DNA of 64,000 bases from an uncultured Bacteroidales bacterium (GCA_949291555.1 CASEWE010000009.1:32620-96619), one strand, 5' to 3'; shown: positions 7,639 through 16,701, counted from the stretch's first letter. A program made the numbers and translations. The notes: generated by a model from the letters alone, not told the origin.

Positions 7639-7778
7639 CTTCCGTTTGGAGAAAGGGCCCGGGGCTGGTTCCGCCATGCGGCAAGGGTTGCCGGGGCGGG
7701 CATTGCGAGGGGGCGGATCCGCGTTTCCCGATCCGGGCCTGTTTTTATGGATACGGACAATCAAAAACAGAGGACACG

Positions 7779-8660
7779 ATGAAGACAGCTTATGTTTTCC
7801 CCGGGCAAGGGGCGCAATTCCCGGGCATGGGAAAAGACCTTTACGAGAAATTCCCGCAAGCGAAGGAGATGTTCGACCAGGCGGACAGGATTTTAGGATT
7901 CCGCATCACCGACATCATGTTTTCCGGCAGCGAGGAGGATTTGAAGCAGACCAAGGTGACCCAGCCTGCCGTGTTCCTTCACTCGGTTATCTGGGCGGCC
8001 TGCTTGCCGGATTTCAAGCCCGACATGGTAGCCGGGCATTCCTTGGGCGAATTTTCGGCCTTGGTGGCCAACCGGGCCTTGACGTTCGAGGACGCCCTTG
8101 TCCTGGTGTCGAAACGGGCCAACGCCATGCAGCGGGCTTGCGAGATGAACCCCTCGACCATGGCAGCCATTATCGGCCTGCCCGATGAGAAGGTGGAAGA
8201 AATCTGCGCTTCGGTGGAAGGCCAGGTCGTAGTGCCTGCCAATTACAACAACCCCGGCCAGCTGGTCATTTCCGGAAGCATGAAGGGAATCGAGGAAGCC
8301 TGCGCCAAATGCAAGGAGGCGGGAGCCAAGCGCGCCTTGCCGCTGAAAGTGGGCGGGGCGTTCCATTCCCCGCTTATGGAGCCGGCGCGGCAGGAGCTTT
8401 CCGAGGCGATCCAGGCAACGGTTTTCCACGAACCGGTATGCCCTGTTTACCAGAATGTGGACGCTTTGCCGTATAGCGAGCCCGAGAAGATCAAAGCCAA
8501 CCTGATTGCCCAGCTCACTTCTCCTGTGCGCTGGACAGGAATCGTCCGGAACATGCACGCCGATGGCGCGGGCCGTTTTGTCGAGGTCGGGCCGGGGAAA
8601 GTGCTCCAAGGCATGATCGGGAAAATCGTTTCCGGAGTGGAAATACAAGGCGCCGAATAA
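7779..8660 (+). CDS. fabD: Malonyl-CoA-acyl carrier protein transacylase
   Basis: 293 aa from ATG 7779 (MKTAYVFPGQGAQFPGMGKD). It transfers malonyl from CoA to ACP for fatty acid synthesis in the cytoplasm. Visible family hallmarks are the N-terminal FPGQGAQ oxyanion loop, the nucleophile elbow AGHSLGEFSA with the catalytic Ser, the substrate Arg in SKRANAMQ, the AFHSPLM motif with the catalytic His, and the C-terminal EVGPGKVLQG. The frame is open upstream to 7578, but homology begins at this ATG. A perfect 13-bp hairpin follows the stop codon. Confidence 0.97.
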   Translation: MKTAYVFPGQGAQFPGMGKDLYEKFPQAKEMFDQADRILGFRITDIMFSGSEEDLKQTKVTQPAVFLHSVIWAACLPDFKPDMVAGHSLGEFSALVANRALTFEDALVLVSKRANAMQRACEMNPSTMAAIIGLPDEKVEEICASVEGQVVVPANYNNPGQLVISGSMKGIEEACAKCKEAGAKRALPLKVGGAFHSPLMEPARQELSEAIQATVFHEPVCPVYQNVDALPYSEPEKIKANLIAQLTSPVRWTGIVRNMHADGAGRFVEVGPGKVLQGMIGKIVSGVEIQGAE

Positions 8661-8666
8661 TTCTGA

Positions 8667-8695
8667 GGCATTCCCGGGACAATCCCGGGAATGCC
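8667..8695 (+). other. Perfect 13-bp hairpin between fabD and rfbH
   Basis: Arms GGCATTCCCGGGA / TCCCGGGAATGCC with a 3-nt loop. No T-tract follows, so it may act as an attenuator, an RNA-processing site or a weak terminator separating fabD from the sugar cluster. Confidence 0.55.
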
Positions 8696-8740
8696 GGGAA
8701 ACGGAGGCCTTGCGGAATGCAAATGAAACAGGAAAGCAAG

Positions 8741-10072
8741 ATGGCAAAGACGCCTGCGCAATTGCGCGAACAGATAAAGGAATTGGTGGCGGAATACCAC
8801 GCGCTGCAATTCGGCCTTCCAGAGCAGGAAAAAGCATCCCGGCCGGTAGACAACGTGCATTATGCAGGCCGGGTGTTCGACCAGAAGGAAATGGTCAACC
8901 TGGTGGACGCATCTTTGGATTTCTGGCTTACCGAAGGCCGGTATGCCCGGGAATTCGAGCAGAAATTCAAGGAGTATGTCGGGGTGCAGCACGCGTTGCT
9001 GACCAATTCGGGCTCCTCGGCCAATCTTCTGGCTTTCACAGCCCTTACGAGCAAGCTTTTAGGAGAGAAACGGCTTAAGAAAGGCAACGAAGTCATTACC
9101 GTGGCGGCCGGTTTCCCTACAACCGTCAACCCGATTATCCAGAACGGCCTGGTTCCGGTTTTCGTGGATGTGGAAATGGGCAATTACAACATCCTGGTGG
9201 AACAAGCCCGCCGGGCCATTTCGAGCGAAACCCGGGCCATCATGATAGCCCATACGTTAGGGAATCCGTTTTGCGTGGATGCTATCCTGGAACTGGCGCG
9301 GGAATACGATCTTTGGGTAATCGAGGACTGCTGCGATGCGTTGGGCTCCCTTTACAAAGGGAAGATGGCAGGTACTTTCGGCCATGTTTCCACGTTTTCG
9401 TTCTATCCGGCCCACCATATCACCACGGGAGAGGGCGGCATGATCTGCACCGACGACCCGCTGATAGCCCGTTCCGTGCGTTCTTTCCGGGACTGGGGGC
9501 GCGATTGTTACTGCGAGGGCGGGCAAAACGGGCGTTGCGGCCAGCGCTACACCCGCCAGTACGGCGAATTGCCGTTGGGCTACGATCACAAATACGTCTA
9601 TTCGCATATCGGCTACAACTTGAAGATGACCGACATGCAGGCAGCCATAGGTTCGGCGCAAATGGACAAGCTGCCGGGATTCGTCAAGAAGCGGAAAGAG
9701 AATTTTGCCCGTTGGGAAGAAGGTTTCAAGGCTTGGGAAAAATATTTCATTTTGCCCGTGGCCGAACCCGGCTCGGACCCGTCCTGGTTCGCCTATCCGG
9801 TGACGGTGCGCGAGGAGGCCGGCTTCAGCCGTACCGAACTGACCGGGTACCTGAGCAGGGAAGGCGTGGAAACGCGCAACCTCTTTGCCGGCAACATGGT
9901 CAAGCAGCCGGCCTATTTGCAAGTGGAAAAGCGGATCGTGGGAAATCTGGAAAACACCGATGCGGTGATGGAACGGACGTTTTTCTTAGGCACTTATCCG
10001 GGCTTGACCCGGGAGCAGATAGCCTATGTGCTGGATAAGATCGGGTTTTTCTTGAAAGAGAGAGGGCTTTGA
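8741..10072 (+). CDS. rfbH: CDP-4-dehydro-6-deoxyglucose 3-dehydratase (E1), RfbH/DdhC
   Basis: 443 aa. It removes the C3 hydroxyl of CDP-4-keto-6-deoxyglucose on the way to 3,6-dideoxyhexoses. It belongs to the aspartate-aminotransferase fold, but the usual PLP Lys is replaced by His: FYPAHHITTGEGG, residues 222-234 (His225/226). This is diagnostic of E1 over DegT aminotransferases. The [2Fe-2S] ligands are in place (Cys198, Cys256, Cys258, Cys266), with spacing like that of the Yersinia/Salmonella enzymes. I chose the ATG at 8741 because MAKTPAQLREQIKELV aligns with the enterobacterial N-terminus and GGAAAGCAAG precedes it; ATGs at 8717 and 8723 are in frame. No E3 reductase gene is present in the window. 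Confidence 0.95.
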   Translation: MAKTPAQLREQIKELVAEYHALQFGLPEQEKASRPVDNVHYAGRVFDQKEMVNLVDASLDFWLTEGRYAREFEQKFKEYVGVQHALLTNSGSSANLLAFTALTSKLLGEKRLKKGNEVITVAAGFPTTVNPIIQNGLVPVFVDVEMGNYNILVEQARRAISSETRAIMIAHTLGNPFCVDAILELAREYDLWVIEDCCDALGSLYKGKMAGTFGHVSTFSFYPAHHITTGEGGMICTDDPLIARSVRSFRDWGRDCYCEGGQNGRCGQRYTRQYGELPLGYDHKYVYSHIGYNLKMTDMQAAIGSAQMDKLPGFVKKRKENFARWEEGFKAWEKYFILPVAEPGSDPSWFAYPVTVREEAGFSRTELTGYLSREGVETRNLFAGNMVKQPAYLQVEKRIVGNLENTDAVMERTFFLGTYPGLTREQIAYVLDKIGFFLKERGL

Positions 10073-10243
10073 ACCGTCTGGAGCGGTCGATCGGACGGGA
10101 AAGGTGTGCCAAAGAGGCGGCGGAGGAAAGCGCGGATCAAGGGCAGTGAGGCAGAGGGAGGATGCGAGCCGTTCCGGAGCGGCCGACCCGCTGGACTGCG
10201 CCGCGAAGTGGCGTTCATTCCGAAACAAAGTTTGAATTCGAAT

Positions 10244-11023
10244 ATGAAAGTAGTAATCCTGGCCGGAGGTTTCGGCACCCGTTTGTCGGAAGAGACCGAT
10301 ATCCGCCCCAAACCGATGGTGGAGATAGGCGGCAAGCCGATCTTGTGGCATATCATGAAGATTTATTCCCATTACGGGTTCAACGAGTTTGTGATTTGCT
10401 GCGGGTACAAGGCCTATATGATCAAGCAGTATTTTGCCGATTATTTCCTGCATCAGGCCGACATGACGGTGGATCTGAGCAACAACAGCATGGAAATCCA
10501 TCATTCCCATGCCGAACCATGGAAGGTGACCTTGGTCGATACCGGGCTTGACACCATGACGGGCGGGCGGCTGAAAAGAATCAAGGAATACCTGCCCGCA
10601 GGCGAGCCTTTCATGATGACCTACGGGGACGGGGTGGCCGATGTGGATATTCCGGCATTGCTCCGTTTCCATCGGGAACAGAAGAAGCGGGCCACGGTGA
10701 CGGTCGTGCAGCCTTCCGGCCGTTTCGGGGCCATCACATTCAACGCTGCCGACGAGGTGAAGGTGTTTTCGTTCCAGGAAAAGCCGAAGGGGGATAGCAG
10801 CTGGATCAATGGCGGTTTCTTTGTGCTGGAACCCGAGGTGCTGGATTATATCGAAGGCGATGCTACCATTTGGGAGCGCAAGCCGCTGGAGGCTTTGGCC
10901 GCCGAAGGGGAACTGGTGGCCTACCGGCATTACGGTTTCTGGAGGCCGATGGACACGCAGCGGGAGAAACGGGAACTGGAGGCTTTGTGGGCCGAAGGGA
11001 ACGCTCCTTGGAAAATCTGGTGA
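10244..11023 (+). CDS. rfbF: Glucose-1-phosphate cytidylyltransferase
   Basis: 259 aa, close to the 257 aa of Salmonella RfbF. It makes CDP-glucose from glucose-1-phosphate and CTP, the first step of the CDP-3,6-dideoxyhexose route. The nucleotidyltransferase signature is at the N-terminus (VILAGGFGTRLSEETDIRPK), followed by the metal-binding MMTYGDGVADVD and the conserved WINGGFFVLEPEVLDYI and FWRPMDTQREK. The start is the ATG at 10244; the open frame runs further upstream into a 171-bp Arg-rich spacer with no homology. The gene order rfbH-rfbF-rfbG differs from the enterobacterial rfbF-rfbG-rfbH order. Confidence 0.95.
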   Translation: MKVVILAGGFGTRLSEETDIRPKPMVEIGGKPILWHIMKIYSHYGFNEFVICCGYKAYMIKQYFADYFLHQADMTVDLSNNSMEIHHSHAEPWKVTLVDTGLDTMTGGRLKRIKEYLPAGEPFMMTYGDGVADVDIPALLRFHREQKKRATVTVVQPSGRFGAITFNAADEVKVFSFQEKPKGDSSWINGGFFVLEPEVLDYIEGDATIWERKPLEALAAEGELVAYRHYGFWRPMDTQREKRELEALWAEGNAPWKIW

Positions 11024-11158
11024 TTTGAAAAGCGGCGGCAGGTTCGGGCATGCCTGTCCCGGCATCGGGGAGGGTCGAGCCTTTTTGCCGGGCCTTTTTG
11101 AATGTCCGCTTGCGCGCGGGACCGGGGCGCAAGGAAGCGCGGGCAAAGGGATATGTTT

Positions 11159-12238
11159 ATGGAGTTTGAGCGTTTTTATAAAGGGAAGCGGGTCTTGGTG
11201 ACCGGGCATACGGGTTTCAAAGGAAGCTGGCTGAGCATCTGGCTGCATTCTTTGGGCGCGGAAGTGGTCGGTCTGGGACTGGCTCCCGATAGCGAACGGG
11301 ATAATTATGTCCTGTCGGGCATCGGCCGGAAGATAAAGGCCGATTTGCGGGTGGATATTCGCGATGCGGCTGCGCTGGAAGCGGTGTTCGAGCAATACCG
11401 GCCTGAAATCGTGTTCCATCTGGCAGCCCAGCCTTTGGTCCGCCTTTCTTACGAGATGCCGGTCGAGACTTACCAGACCAATGTGATGGGGACTATCCAC
11501 GTGCTGGAGGCCATCCGGCATTGCCCCAGCGTCAGGGTCGGCGTGATGATTACCACCGACAAATGTTATGAAAACAGGGAGCAGGTCTGGGGTTACCGGG
11601 AAGACGAACCGATGGGAGGCTACGACCCGTATAGCAGCAGCAAGGGCGCGGCGGAGATCGCGATAAGCAGCTGGCGCCGTTCCTTCTTCAATCCGGCGCA
11701 GTTTGCCCGTCACGGCAAGAGCATAGCCAGCGTGCGGGCGGGGAATGTGATCGGGGGCGGCGACTGGGCCAAGGACCGTATCATTCCCGATTGCATCCGG
11801 GCCTTGGAAGCCGGGCAGCCGATCGGAATCCGCAGCCCCAAGGCGATCCGTCCCTGGCAGCATGTGCTGGAACCCTTGAGCGGCTACATGCTGCTGGCAA
11901 AGAAGATGTGGGAAGAACCGGTGCGTTATTGCGAGGCTTGGAACTTCGGCCCGGATGCCGGCAGCATCGTTCCCGTCTGGGAGGTGGCCGGCATGGTGAT
12001 CGAAGCCTACGGTTCGGGCGAGCGCAAAGACTTGTCCGGCCCGGACGCTTTGCACGAGGCCAACCTGTTGATGCTGGACATCGGCAAGGCCCGTTTCCGT
12101 TTGGGCTGGGAACCTCGTCTGGATATCCGCCGGAGCATCGATTTGACGGTCGACTGGTACAAGCGTTACCGGCAGGAGGATGTGTATGGCTTGTGCTTGG
12201 AAGAAATAGGCGGTTATTGCCGTTCCGGGCAGGGATGA
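11159..12238 (+). CDS. rfbG: CDP-glucose 4,6-dehydratase
   Basis: 359 aa from ATG 11159, the same length as Salmonella RfbG. It is an NAD-dependent short-chain dehydrogenase converting CDP-glucose to CDP-4-keto-6-deoxyglucose. The Rossmann motif is VTGHTGFKGSWLSIWL. Catalytic ITTDKCYENRE replaces the usual TDE, and the Tyr-x3-Lys motif is YSSSKGAAE. RAGNVIGGGDWAKDRIIPD and RPWQHVLEPLSGY are characteristic of the CDP-glucose enzyme. An in-frame ATG two codons earlier (11153) and one at 11102 exist but add unrelated residues. It supplies the substrate of RfbH. Confidence 0.96.
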   Translation: MEFERFYKGKRVLVTGHTGFKGSWLSIWLHSLGAEVVGLGLAPDSERDNYVLSGIGRKIKADLRVDIRDAAALEAVFEQYRPEIVFHLAAQPLVRLSYEMPVETYQTNVMGTIHVLEAIRHCPSVRVGVMITTDKCYENREQVWGYREDEPMGGYDPYSSSKGAAEIAISSWRRSFFNPAQFARHGKSIASVRAGNVIGGGDWAKDRIIPDCIRALEAGQPIGIRSPKAIRPWQHVLEPLSGYMLLAKKMWEEPVRYCEAWNFGPDAGSIVPVWEVAGMVIEAYGSGERKDLSGPDALHEANLLMLDIGKARFRLGWEPRLDIRRSIDLTVDWYKRYRQEDVYGLCLEEIGGYCRSGQG

Positions 12239-12309
12239 ATCGAAGCAGGGGGCGGGCCTGTCCCGGAGGATAGGGCCAGGGACCTTTGACCGGAAAGCGG
12301 GAGCTCGAC

Positions 12310-13200
12310 ATGAAAAAAATATTGCTGACAGGCGGCGGAGGCTTTATCGGAAAGAATATCCGGGAAAGCTTCCTTTCGGCCAAATACGAGATTACAGCCC
12401 CATCGCACAAGGAGGTGGATTGGGCCGATGCGGAGGCAATGGATGCTTGGTTTTCAAGTCGTTCCTTCGATGCGGTGATCCATGCGGCGGTGAAGCCGGG
12501 GCATCGGAACGCTCCCGACCACGAGCATCTGCTTTATACGAATACCCGCATGTTCTTCAATATAGTGCGTCATGCCGACCGCTGCGGGCGCATTCTCAAT
12601 ATCGGTTCGGGCGCCATTTACGATATGCGGCATTACGAACCTGCGATGAAAGAGGATTTTTTCGGGCGGCATGTTCCGGAGGACGAGCATGGATATACCA
12701 AATATATCTGTGGCAAATACATGGAAAACTGCCCGGAAGACGTGGTGGACTTGCGGGTTTTCGGCATTTTCGGGAAGTACGAGGATTACGCGATACGTTT
12801 CATTTCGAATGCGATTTGCAAGGCCTTGTTCGATTTGCCGGTAACTTTGCGCCAGGACCGGGTTTTCAGTTATCTGGCGGTAGAGGATCTGATGCCGGTC
12901 TTGGATTGGTTCATCGAGCATAAGCCGCGGCATAAGGCATACAACGTGGTGCCCGATGAACGGGTTTCCCTTTTGGACCTCGCACGGATGGTGGTAAGGA
13001 TTTCGGGCAAGGATTTGCCGATCAGGGTTGGCGCGCAAGGCCGGGGAATGGAATACAGCGGCGACAATGCCCGCTTGAAGGGGGAAATGGGAGAACGGCT
13101 TTCGTTCATGCCGGTTGAACAGTCGGTGAGACGGTTATACGGATGGTACTCGGCGCATAAAGGCGAATTGGACAGGGAATGCCTGCTGTTCGACAAGTGA
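12310..13200 (+). CDS. NAD(P)-dependent sugar epimerase/reductase (short-chain dehydrogenase family)
   Basis: 296 aa. The N-terminal Rossmann motif is MKKILLTGGGGFIGKNI. Catalytic Ser is in NIGSGAIYD and the Tyr-x3-Lys motif is YICGK (within HGYTKYICGKYMEN). The C-terminal half is the substrate-binding part of extended SDRs. In CDP-dideoxyhexose clusters a gene in this position is a C4 ketoreductase (abequose/paratose synthase) or, next to a YerE-like enzyme, a YerF-like reductase of the acetylated branched sugar. The latter fits the ThDP enzyme directly downstream, but a dTDP-4-keto-sugar reductase type cannot be excluded. The start is ATG 12310; MTGKREL upstream at 12286 is possible. Confidence 0.8.
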   Translation: MKKILLTGGGGFIGKNIRESFLSAKYEITAPSHKEVDWADAEAMDAWFSSRSFDAVIHAAVKPGHRNAPDHEHLLYTNTRMFFNIVRHADRCGRILNIGSGAIYDMRHYEPAMKEDFFGRHVPEDEHGYTKYICGKYMENCPEDVVDLRVFGIFGKYEDYAIRFISNAICKALFDLPVTLRQDRVFSYLAVEDLMPVLDWFIEHKPRHKAYNVVPDERVSLLDLARMVVRISGKDLPIRVGAQGRGMEYSGDNARLKGEMGERLSFMPVEQSVRRLYGWYSAHKGELDRECLLFDK

Positions 13201-13300
13201 GGCCTTGCCCGGCGGGCAAGCGGGCTGCAGCGCAGGGAGCGGGCCGGCGAATCGGGCCGTTTGGCAGACGAGGCCGGCAGGCCGGCGGCGGGGGGAATGG

Positions 13301-13332
13301 ATGGAATTTGAATGGTAAATGGAATTTGAATG
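13301..13332 (+). repeat. Two 14-bp direct repeats before the ThDP enzyme gene
   Basis: ATGGAATTTGAATG at 13301-13314 and again at 13319-13332 (18-bp period), just upstream of the start at 13358. Each copy carries an ATG that reads only 4-5 codons to a stop. Confidence 0.7.
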
Positions 13333-13357
13333 ACAATAGGGCAAAAACGGATGAGGC

Positions 13358-15166
13358 ATGCGAGTCAGTGATTACATATTCAAACGGCTGAAAGAGAAAT
13401 ACGGGGTGGAGCGGGTCTTCATGATAACCGGAGGAGGGGCCATGCACCTGAACGATGCGGTCTTGCAAAGCGGCTTGGCCTATACGTGCTGCCATCACGA
13501 GCAGGCTTGCGCCATTGCGGCCGAAGGCTATGTGCGGGCGGGCAAGCGCCTGGGCGTAGTCAATGTGACGACCGGTCCCGGCGGCTTGAATACCTTGACG
13601 GGGGTCATGGGCGAATGGACCGATTCCGTTCCGGTCTTGTACATTTCCGGCCAGGTGAAGCAGTCGACCACGATTGCCGCCTGCCCCGATTTGCCTTTGC
13701 GCCAGTTGGGCGACCAGGAGGTGGACATCATCTCGGTGGTGAAGCCGCTGACGAAGTATGCCTGGCAGATCCGTTCGGTAAAGGAGGTGGAAAGGGTTTT
13801 GGATGAAGCCGTTCATACGGCCTTGTCGGGCCGTCCGGGGCCGGTCTGGCTCGATGTTCCGATGGACATACAAGGGGCGGCTGTCGACAATGTGGAACTG
13901 GAGGCGTTTCCTCAAGCGGAAATAAAGAGGCTTACGGACAAGAAACGCCCATCGGCGGAAGCCGTCGAAGCGGTTGCCGGGATGCTTAGGCAGGCAAAAC
14001 GGCCGGTTGTCATTGCCGGGCATGGAATCCGGATAGCCGGGGGGGAAGCGTTGCTGAGGGAATTTGTAGAAAAGCACGCGCTTCCGGTTGTTACCACGTT
14101 CAACGGCATGGACCTCTTGGAAGAAGAGCATCCGTGCTTTGCGGGAAGAATAGGCACTTCGGGCAGCCGGGCCGGGAATTTCACCTTGCAGAACGCCGAT
14201 CTGGTCCTGAGCATCGGTTCCCGGAACAACATCCGGCAGACCAGTTACAACTACGAATATTTCGCCCGGGGAGGGAAACTGGTTTGCGTGGATGTGGATT
14301 CTTCCGAATTCCGGAAACCGACCGTGAAGCCGGTATTGGGCATCGAATCCGATGCGGCCTGCTTTCTGGAAGCCTTGTTGGCGGCTTTGCCGGAAAAGCT
14401 GGATTTCTCGGAATATCGCGCCTATTCGCAGGCCTTGCGGGCCAAGTACCCCAAAGTCCTTCCCCGGCATGCGGAATGGAAGGACGGGGTGCATCCGTAT
14501 TATTTCATGGAGAAACTGAGCGAAACGGCACCGGACAATGCGCTGTTCGTCGGCGGGAACGGTACGGCCTGCATTGTAACTTTCCAGGCGTTCAAAGTGA
14601 AGAGAGGCCAGCGTTATTTCTGGAATTCCGGTTGCGCCACGATGGGCTATGATTTGCCGGCCGGTCTCGGCGCCGCCTACGGAGCCCCGGACAGGCCCCT
14701 CTTTGTCTTGGGGGGAGAGGGCAGCATGATGATGAACCTGCAGGAACTGGCCACCATTGCCGGCAACCGGATTCCGGCCAGGATTTTCTTGTTGAACAAC
14801 AATGGCTATATTTCTATCCGCCAGACCCAGGACAATTTCTTTTCCGGACGGCATATCGGGCTGAACGCGGCTTCGGGCGTGTTTTTCCCGAAATTCCAGA
14901 AGGTAGCCGAGGCTTTCGGGCTTCCTTACCTATGTATCAAGGAGAACGGGGAAATCGAAAAGACGGTAAGGGAGATGATGGAAATTCCCGGGCCGGCCTT
15001 TTGCGAGGTATTCTTGACTGAAAATTATATTTTTGAGCCCAAAACTTCTTCCGAAAGGAAGGCCGACGGCCGGATCGTTTCCAAGCCGTTGGAAGACCTT
15101 TTCCCCTTTTTGCCGAGGGAAGAGTTCGAGAAAGACATGATTATACCACCTTTAAACGAAGAATGA
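13358..15166 (+). CDS. Thiamine diphosphate-dependent enzyme (YerE/acetohydroxyacid synthase-like)
   Basis: 602 aa. All three domains of the pyruvate oxidase/acetolactate synthase superfamily are seen. The Pyr domain has the catalytic Glu48 (CCHHEQACAIAAEGY), there is a middle domain (about 195-345), and the PP domain has the ThDP/Mg motif GGEGS (452-456) with NNN at 480-482. The regular housekeeping acetolactate synthase would be expected with ilv genes. Here it sits between CDP-3,6-dideoxyhexose genes and an aldolase, so the closest functional model is YerE. YerE transfers a two-carbon unit from pyruvate to CDP-4-keto-3,6-dideoxyglucose to make a branched sugar (yersiniose pathway). Substrate and donor are inference. 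Confidence 0.8.
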   Translation: MRVSDYIFKRLKEKYGVERVFMITGGGAMHLNDAVLQSGLAYTCCHHEQACAIAAEGYVRAGKRLGVVNVTTGPGGLNTLTGVMGEWTDSVPVLYISGQVKQSTTIAACPDLPLRQLGDQEVDIISVVKPLTKYAWQIRSVKEVERVLDEAVHTALSGRPGPVWLDVPMDIQGAAVDNVELEAFPQAEIKRLTDKKRPSAEAVEAVAGMLRQAKRPVVIAGHGIRIAGGEALLREFVEKHALPVVTTFNGMDLLEEEHPCFAGRIGTSGSRAGNFTLQNADLVLSIGSRNNIRQTSYNYEYFARGGKLVCVDVDSSEFRKPTVKPVLGIESDAACFLEALLAALPEKLDFSEYRAYSQALRAKYPKVLPRHAEWKDGVHPYYFMEKLSETAPDNALFVGGNGTACIVTFQAFKVKRGQRYFWNSGCATMGYDLPAGLGAAYGAPDRPLFVLGGEGSMMMNLQELATIAGNRIPARIFLLNNNGYISIRQTQDNFFSGRHIGLNAASGVFFPKFQKVAEAFGLPYLCIKENGEIEKTVREMMEIPGPAFCEVFLTENYIFEPKTSSERKADGRIVSKPLEDLFPFLPREEFEKDMIIPPLNEE

Positions 15167-15167
15167 T

Positions 15168-15983
15168 ATGAATGCGCTGGAAAGACGAATGGTAGATGCG
15201 TTGAAAGACTTGAAAGACAACCATGATGTCTTGGGGGTAAAGGCTGAATTCGAGGCGGAAGGCACCCGGATGGAGGAGGCTCTCCGGTTGAAAGAGGTGG
15301 TGACCAAGGCGGGTTTGGACTTGACCATCAAGATTGGCGGATGCGAAGCTATCCGGGACATGTACGATGCCCGGTCGATCGGGGTCACCCGCATCGTGGC
15401 ACCGATGATCGAAACGCCTTACGCCATGCACAAGTTCATCGGGGCCACCCACATGGTTTACCCGGAAGATGAATGGAAAAGCGTGGATTTCCTTATCAAC
15501 ATAGAAACGGAGACGGGCTACCGGAATTTTGAAAAAATGCTTGCCCTCGAAGAATCGGGGCAGCTGTCCGGTATCGTCTTGGGGCGGACGGACATGTCCC
15601 GCTCGTTGGGATTGACGGCCGATGATATAAATTGCGAGCAAGTGTTCCAATTGGCATCGGACTTGCTGCCCAAGGCGAAGAAAGCGGGAAAGGAATGCGT
15701 GATAGGCGGCGGCGTGTCGGCTGAATCGGTGCCGTTTTTCGACAGGCTTCCCAAGGGCTGCCTGGATAAATACGAAACGAGGAAAGTGTTGTTCCGCTAC
15801 CCGGGGAAGGACTTTGCTTCGATGAGCAAGGGAATCTTGAAGGCGGTCGGCTTCGAATTGATGTGGCTCAAGAACAAACGGGAATTTTACGGGTCTATCT
15901 ACCAGGAGGATTTGCAGAGGATTGCAACTTTGCAGAGCCGGTACGACAAGTCGATTGTGGCAGCAGGAGGAAAATACGAGTAA
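15168..15983 (+). CDS. HpcH/HpaI-type aldolase / citrate lyase family protein
   Basis: 271 aa, starting 1 nt after the ThDP enzyme stop, so the two are translationally coupled. Family marks are the barrel strand TIKIGGCEAIRDMYDA, the catalytic-loop TRIVAPMIETPYAMHKFI, the metal-binding Glu in INIETETGYRNF, and Asp in VLGRTDMSRSLGL. Class II aldolases of this family cleave or form 2-oxo-acid aldols with pyruvate as the enolate partner. In this cluster it may supply pyruvate to the ThDP enzyme or extend a sugar with a pyruvate unit. I do not recognise a characterised counterpart in CDP-sugar pathways. Confidence 0.8.
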   Translation: MNALERRMVDALKDLKDNHDVLGVKAEFEAEGTRMEEALRLKEVVTKAGLDLTIKIGGCEAIRDMYDARSIGVTRIVAPMIETPYAMHKFIGATHMVYPEDEWKSVDFLINIETETGYRNFEKMLALEESGQLSGIVLGRTDMSRSLGLTADDINCEQVFQLASDLLPKAKKAGKECVIGGGVSAESVPFFDRLPKGCLDKYETRKVLFRYPGKDFASMSKGILKAVGFELMWLKNKREFYGSIYQEDLQRIATLQSRYDKSIVAAGGKYE

Positions 15984-15996
15984 TTCGTTGCAAGAC

Positions 15997-16031
15997 GGCC
16001 GGTTTCCACGGGAACCGGCCTTTGTTTGTTT
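15997..16031 (+). terminator. Terminator-like hairpin after the aldolase gene
   Basis: GGCCGGTTTCC / GGAACCGGCC stem (one bulge) followed by TTTGTTTGTTTT. It separates the rfb/ThDP/aldolase block from the HAD and GT2 genes, or allows partial read-through to them. Confidence 0.7.
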
Positions 16032-16053
16032 TAAAAGTGTTAAGAATCGGTAG

Positions 16054-16701
16054 ATGGATACGGGGTTCGCGGATTTATTGGCTTTCGATCATTTCTTTTT
16101 CGATTTGGACGGGACTTTGTCCGATTCCAAGGCGGATGTGCTGGGAAGCATGGAGCAGGCGTACAAGACCTTGGGTTTTAGCTATGACAAGAGCAAGCTG
16201 CGGATAGGGCCTTTGCTGCCGGATATCATTTCGGCTATTTCACCGGCTTTGAACGAGGAGGAACGCGCTTTGGCGGCAAGGACTTTCCGGGCGGTTTATG
16301 CGGCCGGGAAATACAAGAACACGGTGCTGTTCGATGGCGTCATGGAGTTTCTGGACCGGTTGCAGGCAGCGGGCAAGACCCTGTATGTGGCCACCAACAA
16401 GCCCAAAGTGCCCACGTATGAGGTATTGGAAAAATTAGGCATCAAGGACAAGTTCCTGTTCATTGGCACGCCCGATTGCACCGGGGAGAACCTGACCAAG
16501 GCCGAAGTCTTGAAAATGATGGTTTCCATGTTCGATTTGGATTCCCGGAAATGCCTGATGGTCGGCGATACGCTGCCCGATATGGAGGCCGGGCGGCATG
16601 CCGGGATGAGGACGATGGGGTTCCTTTCCGGTTACGGCGATGCCCGGTTCCGCGCTTGCGGGGCCGATTATTTCTTTTCATCCTATAAGGAGCTTTTGTA
16701 G
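16054..16701 (+). CDS. HAD-superfamily phosphatase (Gph/PGMB-like)
   Basis: 215 aa. HAD motif I FDLDGTLSDS (nucleophile and acid/base Asp), motif II in ATNKPK, motif III Lys in ENLTKAEVLKMM, and motif IV VGDTLPDMEAG are all intact. A helical cap lies between motifs I and II (about residues 20-90). The overall form is that of phosphoglycolate/beta-phosphoglucomutase-like phosphatases. Its place directly behind the sugar genes suggests dephosphorylation of a sugar-phosphate intermediate, but general housekeeping use is possible. It is separated from the aldolase by a terminator-like hairpin. Confidence 0.85.
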   Translation: MDTGFADLLAFDHFFFDLDGTLSDSKADVLGSMEQAYKTLGFSYDKSKLRIGPLLPDIISAISPALNEEERALAARTFRAVYAAGKYKNTVLFDGVMEFLDRLQAAGKTLYVATNKPKVPTYEVLEKLGIKDKFLFIGTPDCTGENLTKAEVLKMMVSMFDLDSRKCLMVGDTLPDMEAGRHAGMRTMGFLSGYGDARFRACGADYFFSSYKELL

